A DNA stretch of 64,000 bases from Salinibius halmophilus. Its GTDB lineage: Bacteria > Pseudomonadota > Gammaproteobacteria > Pseudomonadales > Natronospirillaceae. A program made the position numbers and the translations under genes. Below are positions 46,807 through 55,658 of the stretch, piece after piece (position 1 is the first letter of the stretch; each line of letters opens with the position of its first letter). Below the pieces are notes generated by a model. The model did no database searches and was not told the origin of the DNA. It saw nothing but the letters and a program-made list of their open reading frames with translations. The stretch spans positions 164,860-228,859 of the forward strand of contig NZ_QPEP01000007.1 in NCBI RefSeq assembly GCF_003577475.1, given 5' to 3'.

Positions 46807-48375
46807 ATGACGAATCAGAACGTGCTGGATGAGGCAGTCAATAAAAAACGTTTGAATCTGCTGATCTCGATTGTGATTGCGGCGACCTTCACCGTCGTCG
46901 TGATGGTATTGGTTGGTTGTTTCGCCTATGAGAGGCAGTCAATCATTAACAACTACACGACTCAGCTTGAAAACCAGTTGACGTCGGCTGCACAAGTTAT
47001 GCTTTTTATTGCTCAACAGCATGAAACGCTAGATGCCGCGCAAGGGCCGCTTACAGCACTGGTTGAATCGATAAATCTATCGCCAGCGACGCAAATCGAT
47101 ATTAGCCAAGGCGGCACTAAACTAACCATTGGTGATCCCTTGTCGGCGAGTGCTGAGCGGTTAACTGTAAACCTGCAAGAAGGCAGCCTCAATGTTAGTG
47201 CATCTGTGCTGCATGCCGACATTAACGAAAGTGTTTCTGGCTTTATTTCAGAGTTGCAAGTTAGCTTGCTTGTTGTGCTGTTAGTGATCGGTCTATCGTT
47301 TTTGGTTGGAGCGTGGGTGCTCATGCGCTCTAACGTTCTGCCGTTTAGTGAGTTTGTTTCAAGCCGCCAAGCCGAAGACTTTTTGCGCAACCGGCTGCAA
47401 ATTATTACTAAGTTTGCGCGGCATTTGAGTGAAGCCAATGAAATCAATCAAATACTGCAAAAACAAACCAATTCAATTGCGGATGTAACCGAAGAGGCGT
47501 CTAACACTATTGTTGCTCAAGTCACTCGATTAGATGAGCTGGTTCAACAAATGAGTGACGAGCTGCACAAGGTTGTTAATCAGTCATCGGAGCTGCGTGA
47601 CGATGGTGACAGCGAGTTGTCTGCGGTGACCGATGCGCTCAATAATATGACCGGTTATATCGAATCGCGTCGAGAATCCGTTGCAGCGCAGCAGGCACAA
47701 GTACAAGAAGTCATGAATAAAGCCAAGGAACTTGACTCTCTCATTGAACTGGTTCGCAACATTGCTGCGCAAACTAACTTGTTGGCGCTTAATGCGGCAA
47801 TCGAGGCCGCAAGGGCCGGTGAGCATGGTAGAGGCTTTGCGGTGGTGGCTGACGAGGTAAGAAGCTTGTCTGCTCGCTCCGATAACGCAGCAGAGCAAAT
47901 CCAAGAGGGCATAGGCACCTTGATTGACACGGTCGATACGTATTTGTCTGAAATGAATCAAAGTGGCGCTGAGAACGACCTAGAGCAGTTGAATCGCTTG
48001 AGCGAGCAGATGTCTGGTGTCACCGACCTCTATCATAGGTACGAGGCGTTAAATAGCGAAGTGCTAGAAATCATGGAACGTGAGAACAATAGTTTCGCCG
48101 AAGTTATTTCAGAAGCGCTTGGGTCCATTCAGTTCCAAGATATAACCCGCCAACGCCTTGAGCAAGTGAGCGCTACGCTAGCAAGCATTAACGAAGGCGC
48201 ATTAGCATTGCTTACCGCAATGGATGACTCGCAGGCTTTGACTAACGTTGAGTTGATTAATTCCAAACAACTCGCTAGCCAGTATCACATGCGCTCGCAG
48301 CGAGAAGTGCACAATGATGTCACAGACGAGCTTGATACCAGTGATGATAACAGTAATAAAATTGAACTCTTTTAG
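46807..48375 (+). CDS. Membrane chemoreceptor with C-terminal FQD motif
   Basis: 522 residues. Transmembrane helices near 15-37 and 148-170 enclose a ~110-residue periplasmic domain. The signalling tip (~residue 317) is [20 protein letters not shown] then [18 protein letters not shown]. Near residue 442 it has [18 protein letters not shown], which resembles the DFQDLTGQ active-site segment of the phosphatase CheZ; similar segments occur in other MCPs. No HAMP domain is evident. It gives the operon one receptor with access to the periplasm. Confidence 0.9.
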   Translation: MTNQNVLDEAVNKKRLNLLISIVIAATFTVVVMVLVGCFAYERQSIINNYTTQLENQLTSAAQVMLFIAQQHETLDAAQGPLTALVESINLSPATQIDISQGGTKLTIGDPLSASAERLTVNLQEGSLNVSASVLHADINESVSGFISELQVSLLVVLLVIGLSFLVGAWVLMRSNVLPFSEFVSSRQAEDFLRNRLQIITKFARHLSEANEINQILQKQTNSIADVTEEASNTIVAQVTRLDELVQQMSDELHKVVNQSSELRDDGDSELSAVTDALNNMTGYIESRRESVAAQQAQVQEVMNKAKELDSLIELVRNIAAQTNLLALNAAIEAARAGEHGRGFAVVADEVRSLSARSDNAAEQIQEGIGTLIDTVDTYLSEMNQSGAENDLEQLNRLSEQMSGVTDLYHRYEALNSEVLEIMERENNSFAEVISEALGSIQFQDITRQRLEQVSATLASINEGALALLTAMDDSQALTNVELINSKQLASQYHMRSQREVHNDVTDELDTSDDNSNKIELF

Positions 48376-48386
48376 TGGACGCAGCT

Positions 48387-48653
48387 ATGAAAGTTAACAT
48401 GCCTGAACGTTTTGATTTTAGTGCTTTTCAAAAATTTGAAGAAGTGGAGCAAAGTGTATTGGCGCAAGCCGGTACTGTAAGCCTTGACTTCAGTCATACC
48501 ATTTACATTGATAGCGCTGCGCTTGGCATGCTGGTACAGCTGCATGAAAAAGCAAGTGCTAATGGTGTGCAGGTTGTGTTGACCAACCTTGCTGGGGCGG
48601 TTGAAAAAACGATGAAGATTGCCAATATGGAACGCTTGTTTACCATTCAATAA
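48387..48653 (+). CDS. STAS-domain protein (anti-sigma antagonist type)
   Basis: 88 residues from the ATG at 48387; a GTG at 48375 overlapping the receptor stop would add four. The core SLDFSHTIYIDSAALGMLVQ is the STAS signature, with the Ser in IDSAALG as the likely phosphorylation site. Such proteins switch partners according to phosphorylation. The convergent response-regulator phosphatase (48692) is the sort that dephosphorylates STAS proteins, so the two may form a switch linked to the array. Confidence 0.88.
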   Translation: MKVNMPERFDFSAFQKFEEVEQSVLAQAGTVSLDFSHTIYIDSAALGMLVQLHEKASANGVQVVLTNLAGAVEKTMKIANMERLFTIQ

Positions 48654-48678
48654 TTCTTTATTGCACCATTCATTAGCT

Positions 48679-48703
48679 GATTCAGCGTTTGTCACGCTGA
48701 ATC
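48679..48703. repeat. Perfect 9-bp inverted repeat between convergent genes
   Basis: GATTCAGCG and CGCTGAATC surround a seven-base loop. It overlaps the stop codon of the PP2C gene and follows the STAS gene by 25 bases. It may slow read-through from both sides, but there is no T-run. Confidence 0.5.
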
Positions 48704-49894
48704 AATCATTTCTGCAATGTCGATGATATATAGCGATGCATCGTCATCATTTTTACGCCCTTTGCGGTGGCCATTGAAGGCGGTTGCTATGGCATCGCAG
48801 GCAACGCGGGCAGAGAGCGTACAGAGCTGGAGAATCTGGTCATCGCCAAAAGGTTCTCCCGCGCTATTTTCTTGTTCGTTTAAGCCGTCCGAATAAACAA
48901 CGATGTGATCTACTTTTGCCAATGGGTACTTGGTCAACTTAGCCTGCATTACCTTCGAGGGCAAAATGCCAAGTGCCATGTCACTCGATTCAACTTGTTC
49001 AATGTTCTCGTCGTGTGTTACTACTAGTGCATCGGGTAAACCACCGTTCCATATGGATACCATTTTCTCATCTGGATCGATTTCGAGCAGTATGGCGGCA
49101 ATAAATCGATCGGCGGGCGTTTCACGCGTTAGGCGATCGTTAATCGCAATAATGATGTCGTGTGCATTGGCATTGTTGTGCACTAAATCTTGAAACATCG
49201 CAGCAGCAGGAAATAATGTAATGGCGGCAGCCAGAGCGTGACCTGTGGCATCGGCAAGCAAGATGAAATAACGCCCATCAGGTGACTGCCGGGAAAGCAA
49301 TAAGTCGCCACTAAAAGCACTCGCTGATAGGTGAAAGCTGTAAACGCCACTAGCAACAAGCTGGTTCTTGCGTACAAAGTGATTATAAATCGTTAGCGCC
49401 ATTTGCTCCTCACGCTCGCGTTCAAGTAGCAACTGCTCGAGCGTGGCTTTATTGGCTTGAATTTGATCCTGTGCGGCCTTCCAGCCAAGCATCGCTTTCA
49501 CTTTGTGAATAAGCAAATCAACGTTAAATGGCTTAATGATGTAGTCTGAAGCGCCAGCATTGAAGCATTCTGCCAAGAAGTCTTGATCATCATCACCACT
49601 CACCATAAGCACTGGCAAGGAAGAAGCGCGATTACCAGACAAAAGTTGCGGAAGTAGATTGATCCCTTGACCATCGCCAAGGTGGTTGTCTAGTAAGACT
49701 AGGTCTACCGGCTTTTGCTCGTCGATCGCCCGCTTGGCTTCATTGAAACTCGCCATCGCTCTTGTTTCAAGTAGGCTTGATAAGCGCACAGTAAGCGCTT
49801 GTTGAATGATAAGCTGGATGGTTGGGTCGTCGTCGACGATCCAAACATGGATGCTTCTATGCTTCGACCATTCTTTGAACAAAGTACTACCCAT
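48692..49894 (-). CDS. Response regulator with PP2C/SpoIIE phosphatase output (RsbU-like)
   Basis: 400 residues. Receiver domain at ~17-135 (WIVDDDPTIQ; phosphoacceptor Asp in LVLLDNHLGDG; Lys in DYIIKPF), a coiled linker (LEQLLLEREREEQ), then a SpoIIE-type PP2C phosphatase with YSFHLSASAFSGDLLLS, ILLADATGHALAAA and VVYSDGLNEQE, where the metal-binding Asp residues are kept. Phosphorylation of the receiver would switch the phosphatase acting on a STAS protein, very likely the convergent neighbour. No anti-sigma kinase gene is visible nearby. Confidence 0.92.
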   Translation of the reverse strand: MGSTLFKEWSKHRSIHVWIVDDDPTIQLIIQQALTVRLSSLLETRAMASFNEAKRAIDEQKPVDLVLLDNHLGDGQGINLLPQLLSGNRASSLPVLMVSGDDDQDFLAECFNAGASDYIIKPFNVDLLIHKVKAMLGWKAAQDQIQANKATLEQLLLEREREEQMALTIYNHFVRKNQLVASGVYSFHLSASAFSGDLLLSRQSPDGRYFILLADATGHALAAAITLFPAAAMFQDLVHNNANAHDIIIAINDRLTRETPADRFIAAILLEIDPDEKMVSIWNGGLPDALVVTHDENIEQVESSDMALGILPSKVMQAKLTKYPLAKVDHIVVYSDGLNEQENSAGEPFGDDQILQLCTLSARVACDAIATAFNGHRKGRKNDDDASLYIIDIAEMIDSA

Positions 49895-50032
49895 AAGTTT
49901 TAAACTACACTCTTCAGTTTAGACGTTATGTCCTGATTACAAGTACTCGGATTGGATTATTTCTTAGTACTGATGTAAATCAGATGGTCTGAAGTCATTT
50001 CCTGTTTCACTGGTACTTTTTTGGGAGGCAAG

Positions 50033-50305
50033 ATGCAAACACATAAAATTGAAGAAGTATGCCAACTACTGCAGGAAGCGTGGCTAGAGTCACCCAACGA
50101 CAGTCTACTGTCGTTAATTGCTGGCTTTGCTAAATCGGCTAAGCATGAGGGGGCGCTCGATCAACTCTCTGATGATGTGCTGTTTTACCAATTGAAAATG
50201 CGCCACCACGCCACGAACGATATGATTCCAGGCATTGCCAAGGATTGTGAGGATGATTTTAAAGCTGCCATATTACGCGCTAGGGGTATTGAAAAAGATG
50301 CCTAG
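50033..50305 (+). CDS. yihD: YihD family protein (DUF1040)
   Basis: 90 residues from the ATG at 50033, with GGGAGG before it; E. coli YihD has 89. Conserved features line up from end to end: LQEAWxxxPxxxLL, LSDDVLFYQLKMR, MIPGIAKDCEDDFKAAILRARG. A small cytoplasmic protein of unknown function, widespread in gammaproteobacteria. Single-gene unit, divergent from the PP2C gene and convergent with the EAL gene (one base between stops). Confidence 0.92.
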   Translation: MQTHKIEEVCQLLQEAWLESPNDSLLSLIAGFAKSAKHEGALDQLSDDVLFYQLKMRHHATNDMIPGIAKDCEDDFKAAILRARGIEKDA

Positions 50306-50306
50306 C

Positions 50307-52568
50307 CTAATGGCTTTTATACTCATCAACAAAACTTAAGAAGGGCACTGGACGGTAGTGCAGAAAGCCCTGCACTACCTCGGCCCCTGCATTGGCGACA
50401 AAGTCGTTTTGATCTTGTGTTTCGATTCCCTCTACAACTACGCGCTTACCAATGTTTAGAATGATACCAATGATACCAGTTAGAAGGGTGGCGGCATGTT
50501 GGGTCTTTTTCAGCTCTAAGATGAATAAACGGTCAATCTTCACCGTTGATATTGGAAGTCTCAACAAATAATTCAACGATGAGTAGCCAGAGCCAAAGTC
50601 GTCTAGGTGAATGTCCCAACCGGCATCCGACAGTCGTTGCAAATTGGTCAAAGCAGAGTTGCCTTTTATCAAACAGCCCTCGGTGACCTCTAATGATATT
50701 TGCTTGGTGGTGATATGAAAGCGCTCCATAATGCTGGCAAAATCGTCGAGTAGTTCGCCGCGGTCTAGCGACATGGCTGATAGATTAATTGAAACGGGCG
50801 GCAGGTCGGGGTGCTGGCGCACTAAACTGCAACTGTGACGTAAAACATACAGATCTAGTTCGTATGCCAGTCCTGAACGTTCGGCAAGTGGCACAAATAC
50901 ACCGGGTGATATATTGCCCAGTATTGGGTGGTGCCACCTGAGTAACACTTCCATCCCCACAACTTTACACTGCTGGCTAATATCAACTTGCGGCTGCACG
51001 TAAAGCTCAAGCTCATTACTAGATAATGCACGACGCAGTTCGGATAGTAAGTTTAGTCTTTCAAGACTGCCAGCATCTAGGCTCTCATCGTATGTTGTTG
51101 CAGAGCCTCGGCGCTGTTCCTTTGACTTATTTAATGCCACTTCGGCATGGCGAATGAGTGACTCAGGCGTGGTGTCTGCCTGGGTTCCCTCTTGATGAAT
51201 CGATAAACCTATCGTGACGCCTAGGCGCAATGCATCGCCATTTTCTAAAATTAACGGCTGGTTTGAGCAATGCTCAATTAAACGCTTGATCGGTGGTTGG
51301 CCGTGGCCGGGCACGATAACAGCAAATACATCACTGTGCATGCGGGCAATCATTGCATCACTTGGAAAGGCATCCTTGAGTTTATCAGCAAAGCTATTGA
51401 GCACACGGTTGCCATACTCAAAACCCAGTGCTTCGGTTATTTCATGGAAATAGTCGATATCCAGTAAGTAGAGCACCGCATGATCATTTGAATCGATCAC
51501 TTCCGGAATCGCGCGCTCCATTAAACCGTTGCGATTGTAGCAACTCGTTACATCGTCTTTGTAGGCAGTGTCGGCCAGTTGGGTTAGAAACTTCGTGTTC
51601 TCGAGCCCTAGCGCGATATTGCTGGCAAAAACTTTCAAAATTTCGTGGTCAACTTTGTCGGTAATATCTTGCTGGCTATGCAAATAAATACAAGCCTGCC
51701 ACGTAGAAGGCGTATCCAGGTAAAGTGCTATATGATGATCTTCAATAACATGGCTTTTGGTGGTTAATGCACGGTTGATCAGCTGGCGTACCTCTTTTTT
51801 TGGAATCTGCTGCAATGGCACGCCAAACAGGTCTCTATAGCCAGTGCTCGTAGCAATTACGCGAAAATCATTGTCAACCTCGCTTAGGTCAACGTGTTTG
51901 TGCTGTGTAAGGTACTGAGCCAGCTCGGGAGACGGATTCTTAGGTGCCGAAGACACACAAAAAATACCATCAGAGTTAATGTTAAACAGAGCATTGATTT
52001 GCTCTAGCGCACCTTCTGAAAACTTTGCAATCGAGCGCTCCTGAAATAATGTGGAAGCGGAATCAATGATCTTGCGCAAACCCTCGCGCCCAGCCGCGAG
52101 GCTAGTTAAATTTTGATAGGCCCGCACAGCCGTATACACCGCACTAAAGAGCTTGGTGCGAGTTAGCTCACTTTTGGTTTTGTAATCATTGACTTCGTAG
52201 TCGGTAATGACCGACTCTTCTGGTGCATAGCCGGGTTGGCCTGTGCGCAAAATGATCTGGGTGTGAAAGTTACGCAGGTCATGTCGAATAGCCTTCGCAA
52301 GCCCCAAACCGGCTTCAGGTGTCTCCATCACCACATCTAACAAGACGACAGCAATGTCTGAATGCGCCGACAGCAGCGCTAGACCATCTTTTGCTGAATA
52401 CGCATTGAGAAACTCAAGCTTGCGACCCATGATGTGAGTGTTGGCAAGGGCAAGTTTCGTTGCCTGATGCACGCTTTCCTCATCATCAATAACCGCTACT
52501 TTCCATACTTTCTCTGGACTAAGCGCCTGAGGCTCGTCTTCTACAATATTTAAGAAAAAATCCGACAT
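50307..52568 (-). CDS. Response regulator c-di-GMP phosphodiesterase (REC-DUF3369-GGDEF-EAL)
   Basis: 753 residues. Receiver at ~25-150 (VIDDEESVHQ; Asp in VVLLDVVMETPEAG), a DUF3369-like middle (FQERSIAKFSEGALEQINAL), a GGDEF domain whose active loop is HSDVF rather than GGDEF and is therefore inactive as a cyclase, and a complete EAL domain: EVLLRW, NLSAMSL, EVTEG, DDFGSGYSS, KIDR, VEGIET, QGFLHYRP. It should break down c-di-GMP under control of an unknown kinase. Its promoter faces the oxidoreductase gene. Confidence 0.92.
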   Translation of the reverse strand: MSDFFLNIVEDEPQALSPEKVWKVAVIDDEESVHQATKLALANTHIMGRKLEFLNAYSAKDGLALLSAHSDIAVVLLDVVMETPEAGLGLAKAIRHDLRNFHTQIILRTGQPGYAPEESVITDYEVNDYKTKSELTRTKLFSAVYTAVRAYQNLTSLAAGREGLRKIIDSASTLFQERSIAKFSEGALEQINALFNINSDGIFCVSSAPKNPSPELAQYLTQHKHVDLSEVDNDFRVIATSTGYRDLFGVPLQQIPKKEVRQLINRALTTKSHVIEDHHIALYLDTPSTWQACIYLHSQQDITDKVDHEILKVFASNIALGLENTKFLTQLADTAYKDDVTSCYNRNGLMERAIPEVIDSNDHAVLYLLDIDYFHEITEALGFEYGNRVLNSFADKLKDAFPSDAMIARMHSDVFAVIVPGHGQPPIKRLIEHCSNQPLILENGDALRLGVTIGLSIHQEGTQADTTPESLIRHAEVALNKSKEQRRGSATTYDESLDAGSLERLNLLSELRRALSSNELELYVQPQVDISQQCKVVGMEVLLRWHHPILGNISPGVFVPLAERSGLAYELDLYVLRHSCSLVRQHPDLPPVSINLSAMSLDRGELLDDFASIMERFHITTKQISLEVTEGCLIKGNSALTNLQRLSDAGWDIHLDDFGSGYSSLNYLLRLPISTVKIDRLFILELKKTQHAATLLTGIIGIILNIGKRVVVEGIETQDQNDFVANAGAEVVQGFLHYRPVPFLSFVDEYKSH

Positions 52569-52694
52569 TCAATCGCTACCTGAGTGCTTAACGGCTTGAT
52601 TCTGATAGGGCTACCTTTAAGGTATAGAACACTGTGAGCGACTTGTCAGGAAATGTCTGGCAACTTAAGCATCGTATTTAAGGAGGTGGGCATT

Positions 52695-53632
52695 ATGAAG
52701 ATTGTTATGGTGGGTATCGGCGACATCGCTAATAAAGCATGGCTTCCTGCTGTAAATGAACTGACACATTTGGATGCCTGTTTAGTCGTAAGGAAAGCTC
52801 AGCATCACGATGCCATACGCCAGCGGTGGCATTTACCAGTGTACCAATCCTTGCAAACGGCAATAGCTGAGCATCGGCCGAACTGGGTAACAATCCATGC
52901 CGCTACAAACGCACACTTCGATCTTGCTTATCAGGCGCTCAGTGCTGGTGTATCCGTACTGGTAGACAAGCCGATCGCTACGTCTTTCGAACAAGTACAG
53001 ACGCTGCAAAACTTAGCCAAGCAGAATAGCTGTTACATCGTTTGTGCTTTTAATCGGCGAACCGCTGACTTGTATCAGCAGCTGAAATCTTTTGGCGGTA
53101 ATGCCTGGCAAATTAGTAAGCATCGACATAATTTACCGGGCGAGATACAAACGTTTCTATACGACGACTTTATTCATGTGCTAGACACCTTGCTGTGGTG
53201 GACAGAGCAGCCTACGTTTATGCAGGTGACGGTTTTACGAGATGATAATAATCGTGTTTTAGACCTTGCAGTGAACTGGTTGCAGTCCGATCAGCGAGTG
53301 TTTGGCGAGATGTCTCGCCGCGCTGGGGGTGATCAGGAGTGGGCGCGGGTGGTTGGGGCGAACCGTCTATGCTGGTAGACAACATTCGATCAGGAGAAAT
53401 TGTAGAAGCGAAGCAGCGCCGGCTAGTGAGCACAGGTGATTGGCAATCTGTTGCGAGTCAACGTGGCTTTGTGCAATTATTAGAAATGTTAAGCCATGCT
53501 GGTGATTGGATTGAAAAGTGGCGAATGTGCGACTTAATGACTCACTATTGGCTGAGTGAGATTGAAAGAGAATTACTTTGTAATGATGCTCAACACTACC
53601 AATTTACTATAACGAAGGAAGTTTTATCTTGA
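52695..53632 (+). pseudogene. Gfo/Idh/MocA-type oxidoreductase, frameshifted
   Basis: Starts at the ATG at 52695 with a perfect AGGAGGTGG ribosome site. N-terminal Rossmann motif VGIGDIANKAWLPAV, then HAATNAHFDLAYQAL and the family motif VLVDKPIATS. The frame runs into a stop after RVVGANRLCW at 53378. The continuation GEPSMLVDNIRSGEIVEAKQ is in another frame and runs to a stop at 53632. Restoring one G in the GGGG run at 53355-53358 gives a smooth RVVGGEPSMLVDN. So this is a recent frameshift, a sequencing error or a slippage site. The whole gene would be about 312 residues, like YceM/MviM. Confidence 0.8.
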
Positions 53633-54489
53633 AACGTGCTTTGATTGCGGCTATCGCTGCCTTGGCGTGGTCGCCGCTGTTAGCGCAACCAGCTTCTCCT
53701 GAAGTGGTGAGCGAGTTCTGCCAGCAAGTTGATGACCGACTTGCGAGTGTTGATTATAAAATGTGCACGGACTTGCAACTAGATACCTTGCTGGGCGAGT
53801 CAGTTGAGGGAAGACCAATACTAGGGCGCCAATTTGAAGCGAGTAAAGATGACGCAATCAAGGTACTCTTTCTTGGTGGCATACATGGTGATGAGTTGTC
53901 ATCGGTGAGTATCACCTATATTTGGATGGACACTTTGCGTCAGTACCACTCGGGCAATTTTGACTGGTGGGTCGTGCCAGTCGTCAACCCGGATGGACTT
54001 TTGCGGCAAGAGAACGGCCGTTATCAGTCGTCGCGCTGGAATGCTAATGAAGTTGATCTAAATCGGAATTTTCTCCCTTCCAATGACGACTATCTTGCTA
54101 GTGAGTACCGTGATCAGCAAAAAGCACAGCGCCCACGCTACTATCCAGGGCCAGAAGCGGTGAGTGAGCCGGAGTCGAAACTGGTTGACCGCATGATTTT
54201 GGGTTATCGGCCCGATATTATTTTTAGTGTCCACGCACCACATGGCATTATTGACTTTGACGGCAGTACCGCACCACCGCCGCCACGCAGCTTCGGGTCA
54301 TTAAGTCATAGGGCCTTGGGAACTTTCCCAGGCTCGCTTGGCGACTTTGCTTGGAACCGTATGGGCATTCCTGTTGTGACCATAGAGTTGGCGAGCGCAG
54401 GCTCTATGCCTACTCAGAGCGATATCGACCAAATGTGGCGTGATATTGTGCGCTACTTGTATCAGTTCGACCGTAATCGCAACCAATAG
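53629..54489 (+). CDS. Secreted M14 zinc carboxypeptidase
   Basis: 286 residues from a TTG start (GGAAG five to nine bases upstream), which overlaps the preceding stop. Signal peptide MKRALIAAIAALAWSPLLAQ. Zinc ligands His and Glu in GGIHGDELSS and a His in FSVHAPHG; substrate Arg in DLNRNF; catalytic Glu in TIELASAG. The size and MpaA-like layout suggest action on peptidoglycan-derived peptides in the periplasm. Position after the oxidoreductase suggests one transcript; no functional link is evident. Confidence 0.85.
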   Translation: MKRALIAAIAALAWSPLLAQPASPEVVSEFCQQVDDRLASVDYKMCTDLQLDTLLGESVEGRPILGRQFEASKDDAIKVLFLGGIHGDELSSVSITYIWMDTLRQYHSGNFDWWVVPVVNPDGLLRQENGRYQSSRWNANEVDLNRNFLPSNDDYLASEYRDQQKAQRPRYYPGPEAVSEPESKLVDRMILGYRPDIIFSVHAPHGIIDFDGSTAPPPPRSFGSLSHRALGTFPGSLGDFAWNRMGIPVVTIELASAGSMPTQSDIDQMWRDIVRYLYQFDRNRNQ

Positions 54490-54498
54490 TACCTGCTA

Positions 54499-54636
54499 TT
54501 AACGCTGACTAACTCGAATAGACTTGGTTGGTCGGCGTCCTATTTGTCCACCAATATGCTGATACTTTTCCCTTACCATTGCGCGCTCGTGCGTCTTGCG
54601 TTCCATAATTCTTTGTCGGTAGAAGAAGTTTTTCAT
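54499..54636 (-). CDS. Possible small basic protein
   Basis: 45 residues, MKNFFYRQRIMERKTHERAM then a tail ending IRVSQR, strongly basic with no hydrophobic segment. A TAGGTAAC ribosome-like site precedes the ATG. The composition is more protein-like than chance, but no family is recognised and length gives little proof. The rest of the 54490-54888 gap is AT-rich and probably holds the promoter of the regulator gene. Confidence 0.35.
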   Translation of the reverse strand: MKNFFYRQRIMERKTHERAMVREKYQHIGGQIGRRPTKSIRVSQR

Positions 54637-54888
54637 TTTGTTACCTAAAGTCGATTCATGGGCGAAATATGTTTTATTTTGTCTCTATCAGTGTTAAAAA
54701 TATATTGTTTTGCGTAATTTGATGTAATTTTGGCGGCTTGGTCTACAGTAAATTACAAGTGCATTAACAGTAAAGCTGCGCTCAAAGGCAGTTGTTAAGC
54801 AAGAAATATATTTTTTTCTTCATTTTTGTACACGAATGTGTCGCAAGCGTCTAAAGTTGTAAAAGGACGCATAATTTGGAACGGCAAT

Positions 54889-55620
54889 ATGGTTAGCTCG
54901 CTAGGACAAAATTCACGTATCTTGTTAGTCGATGACAACGAATCTGAAACTCAGGCATTGGTCGACCATCTTGAGCAACACGGTTTTATTGTGTCGCGTG
55001 AAACCAATGGTGCGACAGCCTTGTTACGAATACGTGACGAGCGCCCAGACCTGGTATTGCTTGAACTCGACTTACCAGGCGAAAACGGTTTAACCGTTTG
55101 TAAACTCTGCCGCCAGCATTATGCTGGTCCGGTTGTATTTCTAACCCATAAGGCAGATGAGTTGGACCAAGTTCTTGGGCTTGATATGGGAGCCGATGAC
55201 TACATTTGCAAGTCGGTTGGCCCGCGCCTTGTGCAAGCCCGCGTTTCTGCCTTGCTGCGCCGCTCTGCGCGCTTAAACCGTCGCCAGACGGAAGCCGATA
55301 AACTACGGCTGACCTTTGATGACCTCACCATAGATTATGGCATGAGAGAGGTGTGGTTAGGGGGTGAGAACGTTGATATGACGTCGGCCGAGTTCGATTT
55401 GCTGTGGCTACTGGCTAGTAATGCCGGCACTATCCTGACTCGTGAAGAAATTTTCCATAAGCTGCGTGGCATAGACTACGACGGGCAAGACCGCTCGGTA
55501 GATGTTCGAGTATCCAGAATTCGCCCTAAAGTTGGCGATGATCCAATTCACCCACGACGAATTAAAACTGTTCGCTCGCGGGGTTATTTGTTCTGCGCCG
55601 ATATTAATCAAGGTGTGTAA
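54889..55620 (+). CDS. OmpR-family response regulator with Glu at phosphoacceptor site
   Basis: 243 residues from the ATG at 54889; an upstream in-frame GTG would add 21 low-quality residues. Receiver (RILLVDDNESE, THKADE, DYICKSV) plus winged-helix DNA-binding domain (GGENVDMTSAEFDLLWLL, LTREEIF, VDVRVSRIRPKVGDD, RGYLF). The phosphoacceptor position reads LVLLELDLPGENG, so Asp is replaced by Glu59, while the acidic pair and Lys are kept. No histidine kinase gene is adjacent. It may be permanently in the active form, since Glu can mimic phospho-Asp. Confidence 0.9.
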   Translation: MVSSLGQNSRILLVDDNESETQALVDHLEQHGFIVSRETNGATALLRIRDERPDLVLLELDLPGENGLTVCKLCRQHYAGPVVFLTHKADELDQVLGLDMGADDYICKSVGPRLVQARVSALLRRSARLNRRQTEADKLRLTFDDLTIDYGMREVWLGGENVDMTSAEFDLLWLLASNAGTILTREEIFHKLRGIDYDGQDRSVDVRVSRIRPKVGDDPIHPRRIKTVRSRGYLFCADINQGV

Positions 55621-55632
55621 TAAAGGTTGGAG

Positions 55633-55658
55633 AAAGGGCGCAGTTAGCGCCCTTTTTT
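55633..55658. terminator. Bidirectional intrinsic terminator
   Basis: GGGCGC (55636-55641), loop AGTTA, GCGCCC (55647-55652), then six T. A-run on the left gives a T-run for the other strand, so it serves both the regulator gene and rsmC, whose stop codon it touches. Confidence 0.85.

Noticed and set aside
48679..48703. Intrinsic terminator between STAS and PP2C genes
   Set aside because: The stem is perfect, but there is no T-run on either side; listed as an inverted repeat.
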